Shown here in pieces: positions 32,339 to 40,349 of a stretch of DNA of 64,000 nt. This DNA is from DASQFI01 sp035633215 (GTDB lineage Bacteria > Acidobacteriota > Vicinamibacteria > Vicinamibacterales > SCN-69-37): positions 1 to 64,000 of the forward strand of contig DASQFI010000064.1 of assembly GCA_035633215.1 (NCBI GenBank), read 5' to 3'. Both the position numbers and the translations under genes were made by a program. Under the pieces are notes generated by a model. The model had not been told where the DNA came from. It saw nothing but the letters and a program-made list of their open reading frames with translations, and made no database searches. Numbering within the stretch: the first letter of the stretch is position 1; each line of letters begins with the position of its first letter.

Positions 32339-33976
32339 CTACGGCAGCGGGCAGTTTCTCGGCACCTTCACGACATACGTCCCGGCGATCTTGTCGTGCC
32401 ACGCCTGGCTTTCGGGATCGCGCAGAATCCAGAGGCAGCCGAGACCGAGTGCGGCAAACGAAAAAATCGACGACAGCCCGCGCACGAGCGCGTCGACGAA
32501 TCGCAGCGGCACGCCGTCGACACGGACCAGACGAAGATTGCAGATGATGCCGCCGACCGTCGTGCCTTTCCACGCCCAGAACGCGACGAAGTACGCGAAG
32601 AGGAACAGGAAGAAGGCGCCTTCCTCCCGAGCGAAACCGATCAGCCGGACACCGATCACGACGAGGATCACATCGAGCACGAACGCGGCGGCGCGATCGA
32701 GAAAAGTCGCGCGCGGGAGCCGCCTGAGATCCGAGCCGGGTGGCGCATGTGCGCTGGCCCCGAGCGGAGTCGAGGGGCTGGCCCCGACCAAAGTCGACGG
32801 ATCGGCACCGGCCACCGGCGGCGAGACCGCGACGTCCGGAGGCATGCTGAACGCAGCGGCAATCGGCGGGGTCACCGGGTCCAGCGGAGGCGGCGGCGGA
32901 GGCTCGGGCCGCGGCGGTTCGGTCCCGGTCGGCGCCGGCGCCGGTGGACGCTCGCGCCGGAGCCCGGCGAGCACCGCGAGTGACGCCGCGCCGAGCCCGA
33001 ACACGCCGACCATCGCCCACGTGATCAATCCGATCACGGGGACCATGTAGAGCAGGACGAGCGCGACGAAGCCGATCAGAAACGAGCGCACGCCTTCGAG
33101 CGGCGTCTCGTTCGCGTCCTGCCGTGTCACCCGCCGGCCGATCCAGCGCGCCACGCCAACGCGGCCGACGATCCACGCGAGCAGGACCGCGCAGATCAGA
33201 AACGGCACGATCAACACCCCGATGACCGTCGCGGTGAGCAGCAACGCGACCGGACCTGTGAGGAGAAGCACCAGCAGCCCGGCGAGAAACGCGCTCAGCG
33301 GCCGCGCCGCCAACATGTCCGCGCACACGCCCACGGGACCGTGCAGGAACACATTGATCGCCAGCGCGACAATCAGAAACAGCCCGACGATCCACCACAT
33401 CCAGCCAAGATCAGGCACCAGCGGCCGGCCCAGGAGCAGGCCGCGCGTGACCCAGGGCACAATCGATCGCACGCTGTCGCCGAGCCAGGGCACTCCGATG
33501 ACAAAGTAGTCGCCGCGGGGCGCAAACCCGGGCGGAGCGTTCAGCTCTCCGCCGACGACCACGAGGTCCTGGTGGACTGCGGCGCCCGTCGCAATCGTCG
33601 TGTCGCCGGCAATGACGATCAGCGCCCCATCGATCACCGCCGTGGCGCCAAGCCGCGCCGCGCCGAGAACGACGACGACGTCCCCATGCACGCGTCCGTC
33701 GATCGTCGCGTTCCCGCCGACGACCAGCAAGCCGCCGACTTCGTGGCCATTCGCAAGTTGATAGTCCTGCCAGACCCGGACGATGGGTGATCTGCCGATG
33801 TGAATGAAGGGGCCCGGATAGATTTCCTGCGGGAAGCCGGGGCCAATCGTGATCGTCAGGCCCGGGCGCAGCGCCCGCGGGCCCTCTTCACGCTCCTGCG
33901 CGCGAGCCGTGTCCGCAGCGCCGGCAGCCATCATCAACGCGCAAAGCAGTCCGAACAGAGCCGCTCGAGTGATCAT
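32339..33976 (-). CDS. Polymer-forming (bactofilin-like) and RDD-domain membrane protein
   Basis: 545 residues from the ATG at 33976, coupled by ATGA overlap to the gene upstream. Signal peptide 1-26; residues 60-150 are a bactofilin-like repeat region (VVGGNATIDGRVHGDVVVVL, ARLGATAVIDGALIVIAGDT). Then about five membrane helices (WMWWIVGLFLIVALAINVFL and others), a Pro-rich linker (PAPTGTEPPRPEPPPPPP), and a C-terminal RDD domain (RATFLDRAAAFVLDVILVVI, FWAWKGTTVGGIICNLRLVR, AWHDKIAGTYVV). Probably an envelope protein under the control of the sigma factor gene upstream. The stop lies 23 bases inside the transposon's right flank, so the insertion just missed it. Confidence 0.8.
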   Translation of the reverse strand: MITRAALFGLLCALMMAAGAADTARAQEREEGPRALRPGLTITIGPGFPQEIYPGPFIHIGRSPIVRVWQDYQLANGHEVGGLLVVGGNATIDGRVHGDVVVVLGAARLGATAVIDGALIVIAGDTTIATGAAVHQDLVVVGGELNAPPGFAPRGDYFVIGVPWLGDSVRSIVPWVTRGLLLGRPLVPDLGWMWWIVGLFLIVALAINVFLHGPVGVCADMLAARPLSAFLAGLLVLLLTGPVALLLTATVIGVLIVPFLICAVLLAWIVGRVGVARWIGRRVTRQDANETPLEGVRSFLIGFVALVLLYMVPVIGLITWAMVGVFGLGAASLAVLAGLRRERPPAPAPTGTEPPRPEPPPPPPLDPVTPPIAAAFSMPPDVAVSPPVAGADPSTLVGASPSTPLGASAHAPPGSDLRRLPRATFLDRAAAFVLDVILVVIGVRLIGFAREEGAFFLFLFAYFVAFWAWKGTTVGGIICNLRLVRVDGVPLRFVDALVRGLSSIFSFAALGLGCLWILRDPESQAWHDKIAGTYVVKVPRNCPLP

Positions 33977-34419
33977 GGCCTCGATGTGCCTCCCAGCACG
34001 ACACTCCTCAACGCGGCGCCAAACGCCGCGCTCGCCGCGAACATCGTCGCCAGGAACAGGAGCATGACGATCGCGACGGGTTCCATCACCCGCCACACGA
34101 CCCCGGCGGCGCCGACGATGTCCGAGATCTTTCGCAGCGCACCGCCAACCCAGGTCAGTTCGATGACGGAGGCGACGAAGCCAAACGTCCCGGCGACGAT
34201 CGGCAGGACGTTCACCGCACCCGCGAACGCCAGCAACATCACGGCGAGCGACGACGCCTGCCAGAGCACCGGCCAGGTGAACCAGGCGCCGATCTCCGCG
34301 CGCGGTTGCATGTGGACCGCTCGCATCACTCGCGGCGCAAGCGTCATTGGCGCCCGCGGTGCAGGAAGCCTGCCAAGCTCGCGATCGATCAGGCGCTCGA
34401 GGTCTGGATCAGGGTGCAT
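33973..34419 (-). CDS. Membrane protein, putative anti-sigma factor
   Basis: 148 residues. The N-terminal 40 residues are cytosolic (MHPDPDLERLIDRELGRLPA, LAPRVMRAVHMQ) like short anti-sigma/zf-HC2-adjacent regions, though no His-Cys zinc motif is present. Three hydrophobic helices follow (VLWQASSLAVMLLAFAGAV, IVAGTFGFVASVIELTWVG, AIVMLLFLATMFAASAAFG). It sits between a sigma factor (32 bases upstream) and the bactofilin/RDD protein (ATGA overlap), the place where the cognate anti-sigma usually is. That role is inferred from position only. Confidence 0.6.
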   Translation of the reverse strand: MHPDPDLERLIDRELGRLPAPRAPMTLAPRVMRAVHMQPRAEIGAWFTWPVLWQASSLAVMLLAFAGAVNVLPIVAGTFGFVASVIELTWVGGALRKISDIVGAAGVVWRVMEPVAIVMLLFLATMFAASAAFGAALRSVVLGGTSRP

Positions 34420-34450
34420 GACAAGGCAGAAGGCAAAAGGCAGACAACGA

Positions 34451-35098
34451 TCACTCCAGGACGGTCCGCAACGCCAGACGCCCGCGATGGATGTCGGTCT
34501 TCACTTTGGCGAGCGCGACGCCGAGCGCTCGCGCGATGTCCTGATAGCTCATCCGCTCGAAGTGAAACAGCACCAGCGGCACGCGCTGGTGATCGGGCAG
34601 CGACTGGAGCGCGTCTTCGAGGCGACGCGAGGTCTCGGCGCGTTCGAGCTCGTCGAGCGGTGAACGTCCGGATTCGACGGCACGGTCGTCGATCTCATCC
34701 CGGCCCGCGGCATCGTCGCGGCGGAGCTCGCTGAACAACCGCCATCTTGATCGGTACCGCGAGAGGTGGTTGAGACACGCGTTTCTCGTCACCGTCTTGA
34801 GCCAGCCGGCGGCGGCGGGACTGTCGCCAATCTGATCGAACCGCTGGAACGCTTTGAGAAACACGGTTTGCGCCACATCCTCGGCTTCGGCCCGACCGCC
34901 CAGGAGCCTGACGGCGGTGCCAAAGACCATGTCCTGATGCTCTCGAACGAACGCCTCGAACCGGTCGGACGGGGACTGGTCTCCGATGGGCGAGGACTCC
35001 CGTACCCGGGACCGCCGGATCGGCACCGTCCCCGCGTCCGGCCCGGGTTCGGGAGAAGAACCCGGCAGGCGAAAGAAAGTTTCAGCGCGAGAGGGCAC
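34451..35098 (-). CDS. ECF-type sigma-70 family RNA polymerase sigma factor
   Basis: 215 residues. Region 2: RFEAFVREHQDMVFGTAVRL, GGRAEAEDVAQTVFLKAFQR, AGWLKTVTRNACLNHLSRYR. Region 4: LEDALQSLPDHQRVPLVLFH, ERMSYQDIARALGVALAKVK, TDIHRGRLALR. The first 45 residues are a poorly conserved extension, so the real start may be nearer DRFEAF. Directs RNA polymerase to a small set of promoters, most likely including its own operon with the two membrane proteins downstream. Confidence 0.9.
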   Translation of the reverse strand: MPSRAETFFRLPGSSPEPGPDAGTVPIRRSRVRESSPIGDQSPSDRFEAFVREHQDMVFGTAVRLLGGRAEAEDVAQTVFLKAFQRFDQIGDSPAAAGWLKTVTRNACLNHLSRYRSRWRLFSELRRDDAAGRDEIDDRAVESGRSPLDELERAETSRRLEDALQSLPDHQRVPLVLFHFERMSYQDIARALGVALAKVKTDIHRGRLALRTVLE

Positions 35099-35142
35099 GT
35101 CGGCCGTGCCTGTCTCGACGAAGGGCCGGCGGGAATGTTCCG

Positions 35143-37845
35143 TTATCGAGCCGGCAGCTGAAACAGGGTCAGCGGCTCGGGAGCGGCGGGCACGTTGAGC
35201 AGAAACCGCTTGCCGTCGGGCGCGACCGCGAACGGCGGCAGCGTCTCGCGGACGATGTCGTTGAGCACGACTCGAAACAGGACGGTCCGTGCACCCGGCG
35301 CGCCCGTGCGTGCAATGGGCGCCATGTCCACGGCCACCACCTCGTCGGTCGGAGACAGAAAGAATAGCTCCTGACTGTCAGCGCGCCACATCGGGTGCTG
35401 GCCTCCGTCGGCCGACAGCCGGATGAATGAGCCAGGGCCGGCAAGTGGACGCACGTAGGCCTCGTCGCGACCAGTCTGGTTCGACGCGTACGCGATCCAC
35501 CGGCCATCCGGCGAGAAGCTCGCCTGTCCTTCGTCGAACTCGGTCGAGAGGAGCGGCTGAATCGATCCGTCGGCAATCGTGACGAGGAACACGTCCAGAC
35601 TCGGTGCCGCGGTATTGGCGCGCGCCGTCACCGTGAGTCGCGAGCCGTCACTCGACACGCTTGTCGGCACCAGCGCGCGGTCGGCGAACTTGACCAGCAA
35701 CCGCGGCTGTCCTTCGCCGCTCGCCGACTTGGTCCAGAGCGCATTGTCGCCGCGATAAACCACCGCGCGGCCGTCCGGCATCCACACGGCCCCCGAGGCG
35801 GGGGCGACGCGAGTTTTGAGGTTCGATCGCGCGTCGATCGCCCAGATGTTCTTGTCCGGATTCACGATGGCGGTCAGCCCATCGCGCGAAAGTCTCATCG
35901 TCCAATACCGGGCGGGCGCACCGAGCTCGCCAACGATGCGGCCGGAGCGATCCACCCACTGGAGCCGTGAGACCGGATCGCCCGGTGTCCCGCCCATCGC
36001 GGCCGTGGAGGGATTGAGCGCGACGACGGACGCGCCGGCACTGCTCACCGCTAACCACCCCCGCGGACTTCCGGCCCGGTCACCCAGGGGCATGACCGGG
36101 CCATCTGCCTTCAGCGTCGTGGCGTCGAAGCGCTGCCGGCTCAAGACGCCCCCGCGGTTGAAGACGAGAAAGCCAGCCAACGAGTATCGCGCCGACACAT
36201 CGTCGCCAGCGCTGTCGAACTGGAGGACCGTGATCGGCGCGGCGGACGAATCGACGGAAGCCGCCATGAGCTTCACCGCATCGGCTGTCGCCGCCAGGTA
36301 GAGAAAGCGGCGGCCGTCAGGCAGCCACTGCGGCTCGTAGACCGTCCCGTCGATCGGCAGCTTGGCTGGACGCCCGCCAGAAGCCGCGACGCGCTGAATG
36401 CCTGACGCCTGCAGAGACCCGACACTAAAGAGGATATCCCCCTGCGCGTTCCACGAGCCACGCGGCCAGGGGCCCGGTGTTTGCGCAATGCTCTGTGCAG
36501 GGCCACCGGAAATCGGGATGCGCTTCAGCACACTATCCGCAAAGAAGCCGACCTCACGGCTGTCGGGTGACCAGAACGGGTACACCGCACCGTCGGTGCC
36601 TGGCATCGCTTCCGCCCGGGGATCGGCGAGCGGTCTCTTCCACAACCGGCGCTGACCATCGGCGGTGCGCGCCGCGTACACGAGCGTGGCGCCGTCGGGC
36701 GAGAGCGCAAAGCCGTGCGCGAAGGCCGAGATGGCTTCGGGCGCGGCACTGATGCTCGCGGTGATTGGCGCCGAAACGGCGAGACCGTTCGATCGTGCCG
36801 GCCAGAGCCATCGCGAGAGCAACGCGCCGGCGAGAAGACCGAGCATCACCAACGCGACCGGAAAGAGCCTCGTCCGTGACGCTACGGTCGGCCTGGCCTC
36901 AGTCGGCGCCGGCTCTCTCGTCGCTTCTTCGACGTCGAGTCTCGCCGCGCCCATCGAGTCCAGACGCGCGCGCGGATCCCGAACGAGACACCGCGAAAGC
37001 AATCGCCTGATCGCGGGCGGTGTGCGATCGGGCAGGGCCTGCCAGTCCGGCTCGCGCGTGAGGACGGCGGCCAGCGTGTCGGAGACGTCGCTCGCCGCGA
37101 ACAGCTTCCGGCCACTGAGCATCTCGTAGAGCACGACGCCGAACGCCCAGACATCCGCCCGCCGATCAACCGGCCGCCCCTTGGCCTGCTCCGGCGACAT
37201 GTAGGCCGCTGTTCCGAGAATGAGGCCGAGCTGCGTCATCGCGGGTGACGTCATGGCGGCCGAATGTGGCCCAGGCCCCCCGGGCCCCAGTTCTGTTCCG
37301 GCGGTGCCGTCCGCGGTTCCCGCACTCGAGCCATGGGTCGACCCGAGAGCTTTTGCGAGACCGAAGTCGAGCACCTTCACTGTGCCGTCGTCGCGGAGTT
37401 TGATGTTGCCCGGCTTCAGGTCGCGATGGACAATGCCCGCTTCGTGCGCGGCTTCGAGCGCCAGCGCGATCTGCCGAGCGATTGTGAGCGCGTCTGCGAC
37501 ACCGACCGGTCCAGCCGCCATCCGGACCGCGAGGTCATCGCCGGCGACCAGCTCCATGACGAGCGCGCGGACGACGCGGCGTGTCTCGCCCGCCGCCGGC
37601 GCGGACTCCTCGATGCCGTAGATGGCCGCGATGTTCGGGTGATTGAGGGTCGCCAGCGTTCGCGCTTCACGCTCGAAGCGCGCAAGCCGCTCGGCGTCAT
37701 GGCAGAACGCGTCCGGCAGGATTTTCAGGGCGACGTCCCGCCCGAGCTTGGTGTCGTGCGCTCGGTAGACCTCGCCCATTCCGCCCGCGCCGATGGCACC
37801 GAGGATGCGGTGGGAACCTATATGAGTACCGGCAGCCAGGCTCAT
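35143..37845 (-). CDS. Membrane serine/threonine kinase with C-terminal propeller repeats
   Basis: 900 residues from the ATG at 37845. Kinase domain 12-280: GAIGAGGMGEVYRAHD, K41 in VALKIL, catalytic HRDLKPGN with H140-D142, DFGLAKALG, the activation segment LGTAAYMSPEQAKGRPVD. One membrane helix near 335-356 (LFPVALVMLGLLAGALLSRW). The extracytoplasmic part is a WD40/TolB-like propeller (GFALSPDGATLVYAARTADG, PFWSPDSREVGFFADSVLKR, ASFSPDGRWIAYASNQTGRD). This is the standard acidobacterial Pkn layout: the propeller probably senses or docks something in the periplasm and the kinase signals inside. All catalytic residues present. Confidence 0.92.
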   Translation of the reverse strand: MSLAAGTHIGSHRILGAIGAGGMGEVYRAHDTKLGRDVALKILPDAFCHDAERLARFEREARTLATLNHPNIAAIYGIEESAPAAGETRRVVRALVMELVAGDDLAVRMAAGPVGVADALTIARQIALALEAAHEAGIVHRDLKPGNIKLRDDGTVKVLDFGLAKALGSTHGSSAGTADGTAGTELGPGGPGPHSAAMTSPAMTQLGLILGTAAYMSPEQAKGRPVDRRADVWAFGVVLYEMLSGRKLFAASDVSDTLAAVLTREPDWQALPDRTPPAIRRLLSRCLVRDPRARLDSMGAARLDVEEATREPAPTEARPTVASRTRLFPVALVMLGLLAGALLSRWLWPARSNGLAVSAPITASISAAPEAISAFAHGFALSPDGATLVYAARTADGQRRLWKRPLADPRAEAMPGTDGAVYPFWSPDSREVGFFADSVLKRIPISGGPAQSIAQTPGPWPRGSWNAQGDILFSVGSLQASGIQRVAASGGRPAKLPIDGTVYEPQWLPDGRRFLYLAATADAVKLMAASVDSSAAPITVLQFDSAGDDVSARYSLAGFLVFNRGGVLSRQRFDATTLKADGPVMPLGDRAGSPRGWLAVSSAGASVVALNPSTAAMGGTPGDPVSRLQWVDRSGRIVGELGAPARYWTMRLSRDGLTAIVNPDKNIWAIDARSNLKTRVAPASGAVWMPDGRAVVYRGDNALWTKSASGEGQPRLLVKFADRALVPTSVSSDGSRLTVTARANTAAPSLDVFLVTIADGSIQPLLSTEFDEGQASFSPDGRWIAYASNQTGRDEAYVRPLAGPGSFIRLSADGGQHPMWRADSQELFFLSPTDEVVAVDMAPIARTGAPGARTVLFRVVLNDIVRETLPPFAVAPDGKRFLLNVPAAPEPLTLFQLPAR

Positions 37846-37964
37846 CGGCGAGTTCTGAAATGGGCGAGGTCGGTCTGCTTTAAGAAGTGGCGCGGGGCCC
37901 CACCCCCGCGCCAAGAGCCACGCCTCGGCTCGCGGACTCGCTCGGCGCGGCGGCCGCAGGCGCT

Positions 37965-38033
37965 CATTCCGCCGGCCCCGACAGCGCTGACGATCTGATG
38001 CGAACCGATCCGGGTACCGGCGCTCAGACTCAT
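37965..38033 (-). pseudogene. Second kinase gene, N-terminal stub
   Basis: Reads MSLSAGTRIGSHQIVSAVG then AGGM, matching the first 23 residues of the neighbouring kinase (MSLAAGTHIGSHRILGAIG, AGGM) and then degenerating. The stub lies 120 bases upstream of the intact kinase on the same strand, so a tandem duplicate was almost wholly deleted, or a recombination event copied only the beginning. Confidence 0.7.
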
Positions 38034-38044
38034 CAGCAAGGAGA

Positions 38045-38471
38045 TTATAGGACCGTCAGATCGGGATACTCCTCCGAAGCAGCAAAGCCGTCCGTTTTTC
38101 GGAAGTGCGGGATGATCTCCTCCGCAAACCGCTCCATCTCCTCGTATTGCGGGCTGAATTGCAGCAGAAGGAGATCCACGCCGGCTTCCCCGACCCACCA
38201 GGACGACACGACGTTCAAGGACAGCCGCCCGTTGCTGATGTGATCGATGTTGGCCGCCTGTTTGGCGAGCAGCGCCGGCGCATGGAACGTCGGCCGGACG
38301 GCCACCATGATTTCGAGTCGCTCGGTGACCGCGGAGAGCGCCGCGGCCGTGCTCCAGGCGTCGAGCGACGGCGCCTGTACGCCTTTGATGTCGTTGAGGT
38401 TCAACTCGGCGACCAGCGTGAGGTCGAACCCGATCTGCTCGCTTCGCCGCGCGAGACGGCCCCACGGGCCC
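38045..38471 (-). pseudogene. LLM-class flavin-dependent oxidoreductase, both ends damaged, internal deletion
   Basis: The frame reads RLARRSEQIGFDLTLVAELN, LNDIKGVQAPSLDAWSTAAA, ERLEIMVAVRPTFHAPALLA and GRLSLNVVSSWW, then jumps to VGEAGVDLLLLQFSPQYEEM and ERFAEEII. The first part is the N-terminal third of an alkanesulfonate/dimethylsulfone-monooxygenase-type enzyme and the second its last 60 residues; roughly 170 residues in the middle and the start codon region are missing. It lies directly downstream of the ATP-grasp gene on the same strand, so it was probably the second gene of the cysteine-attenuated operon. Such enzymes release sulfite from organosulfur compounds. Confidence 0.7.
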
Positions 38472-38552
38472 CGCTCCGCTCCGCCGGCTCGCTCGTTAGC
38501 GCTCGTTCGCTCTGTCTATCCGGCTTGATCCGGCGGCGGCGCCCGCGGCACT

Positions 38553-39554
38553 TCAGACAGTCGGAACGCCCTCTTCGACCCGTCCGGCAGCGACCGCGAG
38601 CTCCGCCTCAAGCCAGTCGGCCAGCCGAGCGAAGGGGTCGAAGCCGAGAATCCGCGCCCCGTCGGCCACGAAGTTCGACAGCGCGTTGATGTCGTAGAAG
38701 TACGGCCGGTCGTCGCGCGCATCGACCATGTACTCGACGCCGCCCAGTTCGATGCCGGCGGCCGACATGATGCGCTCGACCGCCTGGACGATCTCTTGCG
38801 GCGGAGTGTAGGACTCTACGCGCAGGTTGTTCTTCGGCGCATCGACGGCGCACGCGGGCCGCGCCAGCTCTGCGCCGTCCACGCTCTGACAGACGTCGGC
38901 CGGACACAGGTTGAAGCTCTCGCCCGGCGTGTAGATCCGGATCGCGTAGAGATAGCGCCCGTTCAACACCTCGACGCGCACGATCCGGCTGCTCTCGGGC
39001 GGCACGCACTCCTGCACGAGCGCCGTGCTGTCGATGCCCAGGTCGAGCGTCCCGGCATCCGCCGCGCGCTCGAGCGCCTCGGCGGTATCGAAGCGCCGGA
39101 TGCCCGCGCCACTGCCGCCAATGTTCGGCTTGACGATTACCGGCCACCGCAGTCCGTCAGCGGCCGACGGCGCCTGCGATGCATGATGGATCACGCGTGC
39201 GCGTGGATACGGCAGCCCCAGCCGCTCGAGCAGCGTCAGCTGATGGGCCTTCGAGATTTCGGTCCGCCACGCCGACACGCCGTTCACGACGCGGACGCCC
39301 AGCCGCTCCAGGTGCGCGAGGTACTGCAGCGTGTAGAAGATTAGATGACCACGTCCGCGCATGTAGGCCGACGGGCTCATGCGGTTGAAGACGACGGCGT
39401 ACGGCGAGGTCCGATCGGACGGGTCGTACGAGTGATCGTCGGCGTGGACGGCCTCGTACGGGACGTGGCGGCGGTCCAGTTCCTGGAACAGGGGGCGATA
39501 CCAATCTGGATGTTCGTAATAGATTCCCAAGCTCCCTGGTGTTGCGCTGGCCAT
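38553..39554 (-). CDS. ATP-grasp (RimK/GshB-like) ligase
   Basis: 333 residues from an ATG preceded by AAGAGG right after the terminator of its leader. Central and C-terminal ATP-grasp motifs: KAHQLTLLERLGLPYPRARV, WPVIVKPNIGGSGAGIRRFD (phosphate-binding loop), TALVQECVPPE, VEVLNGRYLYAIRIYTPGE, then ELGGVEYMVDARDDRPYFYD with the metal ligands near YDINALSNFV. It should join an acid to an amine or thiol using ATP, as in glutathione synthetase or RimK glutamate ligases. Substrate unknown; the cysteine-dependent leader and the sulfur-type LLM remnant downstream point to sulfur metabolism. Confidence 0.8.
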   Translation of the reverse strand: MASATPGSLGIYYEHPDWYRPLFQELDRRHVPYEAVHADDHSYDPSDRTSPYAVVFNRMSPSAYMRGRGHLIFYTLQYLAHLERLGVRVVNGVSAWRTEISKAHQLTLLERLGLPYPRARVIHHASQAPSAADGLRWPVIVKPNIGGSGAGIRRFDTAEALERAADAGTLDLGIDSTALVQECVPPESSRIVRVEVLNGRYLYAIRIYTPGESFNLCPADVCQSVDGAELARPACAVDAPKNNLRVESYTPPQEIVQAVERIMSAAGIELGGVEYMVDARDDRPYFYDINALSNFVADGARILGFDPFARLADWLEAELAVAAGRVEEGVPTV

Positions 39555-39572
39555 GACAGAAACCTCTTGGAC

Positions 39573-39605
39573 AAAAAAAAAGACCCTTCTCCGGGAGAAG
39601 GGTCT
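39573..39605 (-). terminator. Intrinsic terminator in the ATP-grasp leader (attenuator)
   Basis: A perfect 11-bp stem (AGACCCTTCTC/GAGAAGGGTCT) with a three-base loop followed by eight or more U on the minus strand. It lies between the leader peptide and the ATP-grasp start, 18 bases before that ATG. Confidence 0.85.
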
Positions 39606-39639
39606 CGAGCCTGAACTCTGATTCGCTAACTAATGCGAT

Positions 39640-39726
39640 CTAGCACGCACGCACAGGCCGTCCCAATCTCCCCGACGGGGAGCTGCAACATGCGCAAGGA
39701 CAGCAACCGAGCACGCGAGCGAGCAT
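39640..39726 (-). CDS. Cysteine-rich leader peptide of the ATP-grasp operon
   Basis: 28 codons, MLARVLGCCPCACCSSPSGR then LGRPVRAC and TAG. Six of 28 residues are Cys, five of them at codons 8, 9, 11, 13 and 14. The ATG lies eight bases after the -10 element, so it is probably translated from a leaderless mRNA. The Cys codons end directly before the first arm of hairpin CTCCCC-GTC-GGGGAG (39668-39682), whose second arm can instead pair with TCTCCC in the terminator. This is the layout of ribosome-mediated attenuation, with translation of Cys codons as the sensor. Confidence 0.65.
   Translation of the reverse strand: MLARVLGCCPCACCSSPSGRLGRPVRAC
39668..39682 (-). promoter_or_regulatory. Leader hairpin 1 (alternative to antiterminator)
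   Basis: Stem CTCCCC/GGGGAG, loop GTC, within the leader ORF. The 3' arm GGGAGA (39667-39672) is also complementary to TCTCCC at 39593-39598 inside the terminator hairpin, so hairpin 1, the antiterminator and the terminator exclude one another. Confidence 0.6.
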
Positions 39727-39734
39727 TCGATCGC

Positions 39735-39763
39735 ATCGTAGTAGGTGGGTGGAGCGATGTCAA
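39735..39763 (-). promoter_or_regulatory. Sigma70-type promoter of the ATP-grasp operon
   Basis: On the minus strand: TTGACA (39758-39763), 17-base spacer, TACGAT (39735-39740). Predicted transcription start falls at or next to the leader ATG (39726). Confidence 0.65.
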
Positions 39764-39827
39764 ACACGCGGCCTCGTCGCAATGAGCTTGAATCCTGGCA
39801 TCGAGCGCATTACAGAACGAGGTGCGA

Positions 39828-40226
39828 ATGAACATGACGACCTTGCTTGTCATCGGATGGCTGGCGTCTACTCCCGCGGTCGACACAGTCGGTCGCGTGG
39901 CTGAGGCCCAGCCCGCTCTTGTACTGACGACCACGGCGGGTCTGGCCAACAACATCGACCGAGTCGCGCTGTCGACGCGTCGGAACCTGACGCTTACACG
40001 TGCGGCTTCGACGTCGAACCGAAGCTTCGCCAATCGCCAGAAATCGACGGCGCAGAAGATCGTCAACAGCGTCTTCGGGGTGGTTGGAGGCTTCTTCCTC
40101 GGAGGGTATACGGGCGCGGCGATCGAAGGCAACAGCTGCAAATGCGACGACCCAGGCCTCAAGGGCTTCATGATTGGCGCGCCGATTGGCGCCGTGGTCG
40201 GGGGCATCCTCGGCGGACGATGGTAA
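39828..40226 (+). CDS. Exported glycine-zipper protein
   Basis: 132 residues from the ATG at 39828, seven bases after CGAGG (a second Met lies two codons on). The N-terminus (NMTTLLVIGWLASTPAV) is a weak signal peptide. The C-terminal half is a glycine zipper: VVGGFFLGGYTGAAIEG, then a CKCDDPG turn with two Cys, then GFMIGAPIGAVVGGILGG. Such repeats form membrane-inserted hairpins in outer-membrane or envelope proteins. It is divergent from the cysteine-attenuated operon, with about 60 bases between the two promoters. Confidence 0.65.
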   Translation: MNMTTLLVIGWLASTPAVDTVGRVAEAQPALVLTTTAGLANNIDRVALSTRRNLTLTRAASTSNRSFANRQKSTAQKIVNSVFGVVGGFFLGGYTGAAIEGNSCKCDDPGLKGFMIGAPIGAVVGGILGGRW

Positions 40227-40349
40227 TCAACCGCGTCACGGTACAGGATCGTCGCCGGTCGCGCCGGCCCAAGAAAGCAGGCAATTCGGTGGACGGCCAA
40301 CACTCGGAGCTGCTTTTCCGTCCTATAACGCCAGAGGCGACGAACCCGC

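Noticed and set aside
39626..39690. Alternative leader peptide MLQLPVGEIGTACACVLDRI in another frame of the ATP-grasp leader
   Set aside because: It starts later, overlaps the hairpin from its first codons and has only two Cys; the 28-codon frame that starts at the predicted transcript end fits attenuation better.
38553..39726. The short leader peptide and ATP-grasp gene as a graspetide (microviridin-type) pair
   Set aside because: The peptide has no Thr/Ser-Asp/Glu core motif, and the terminator between peptide and ligase points to attenuation instead.
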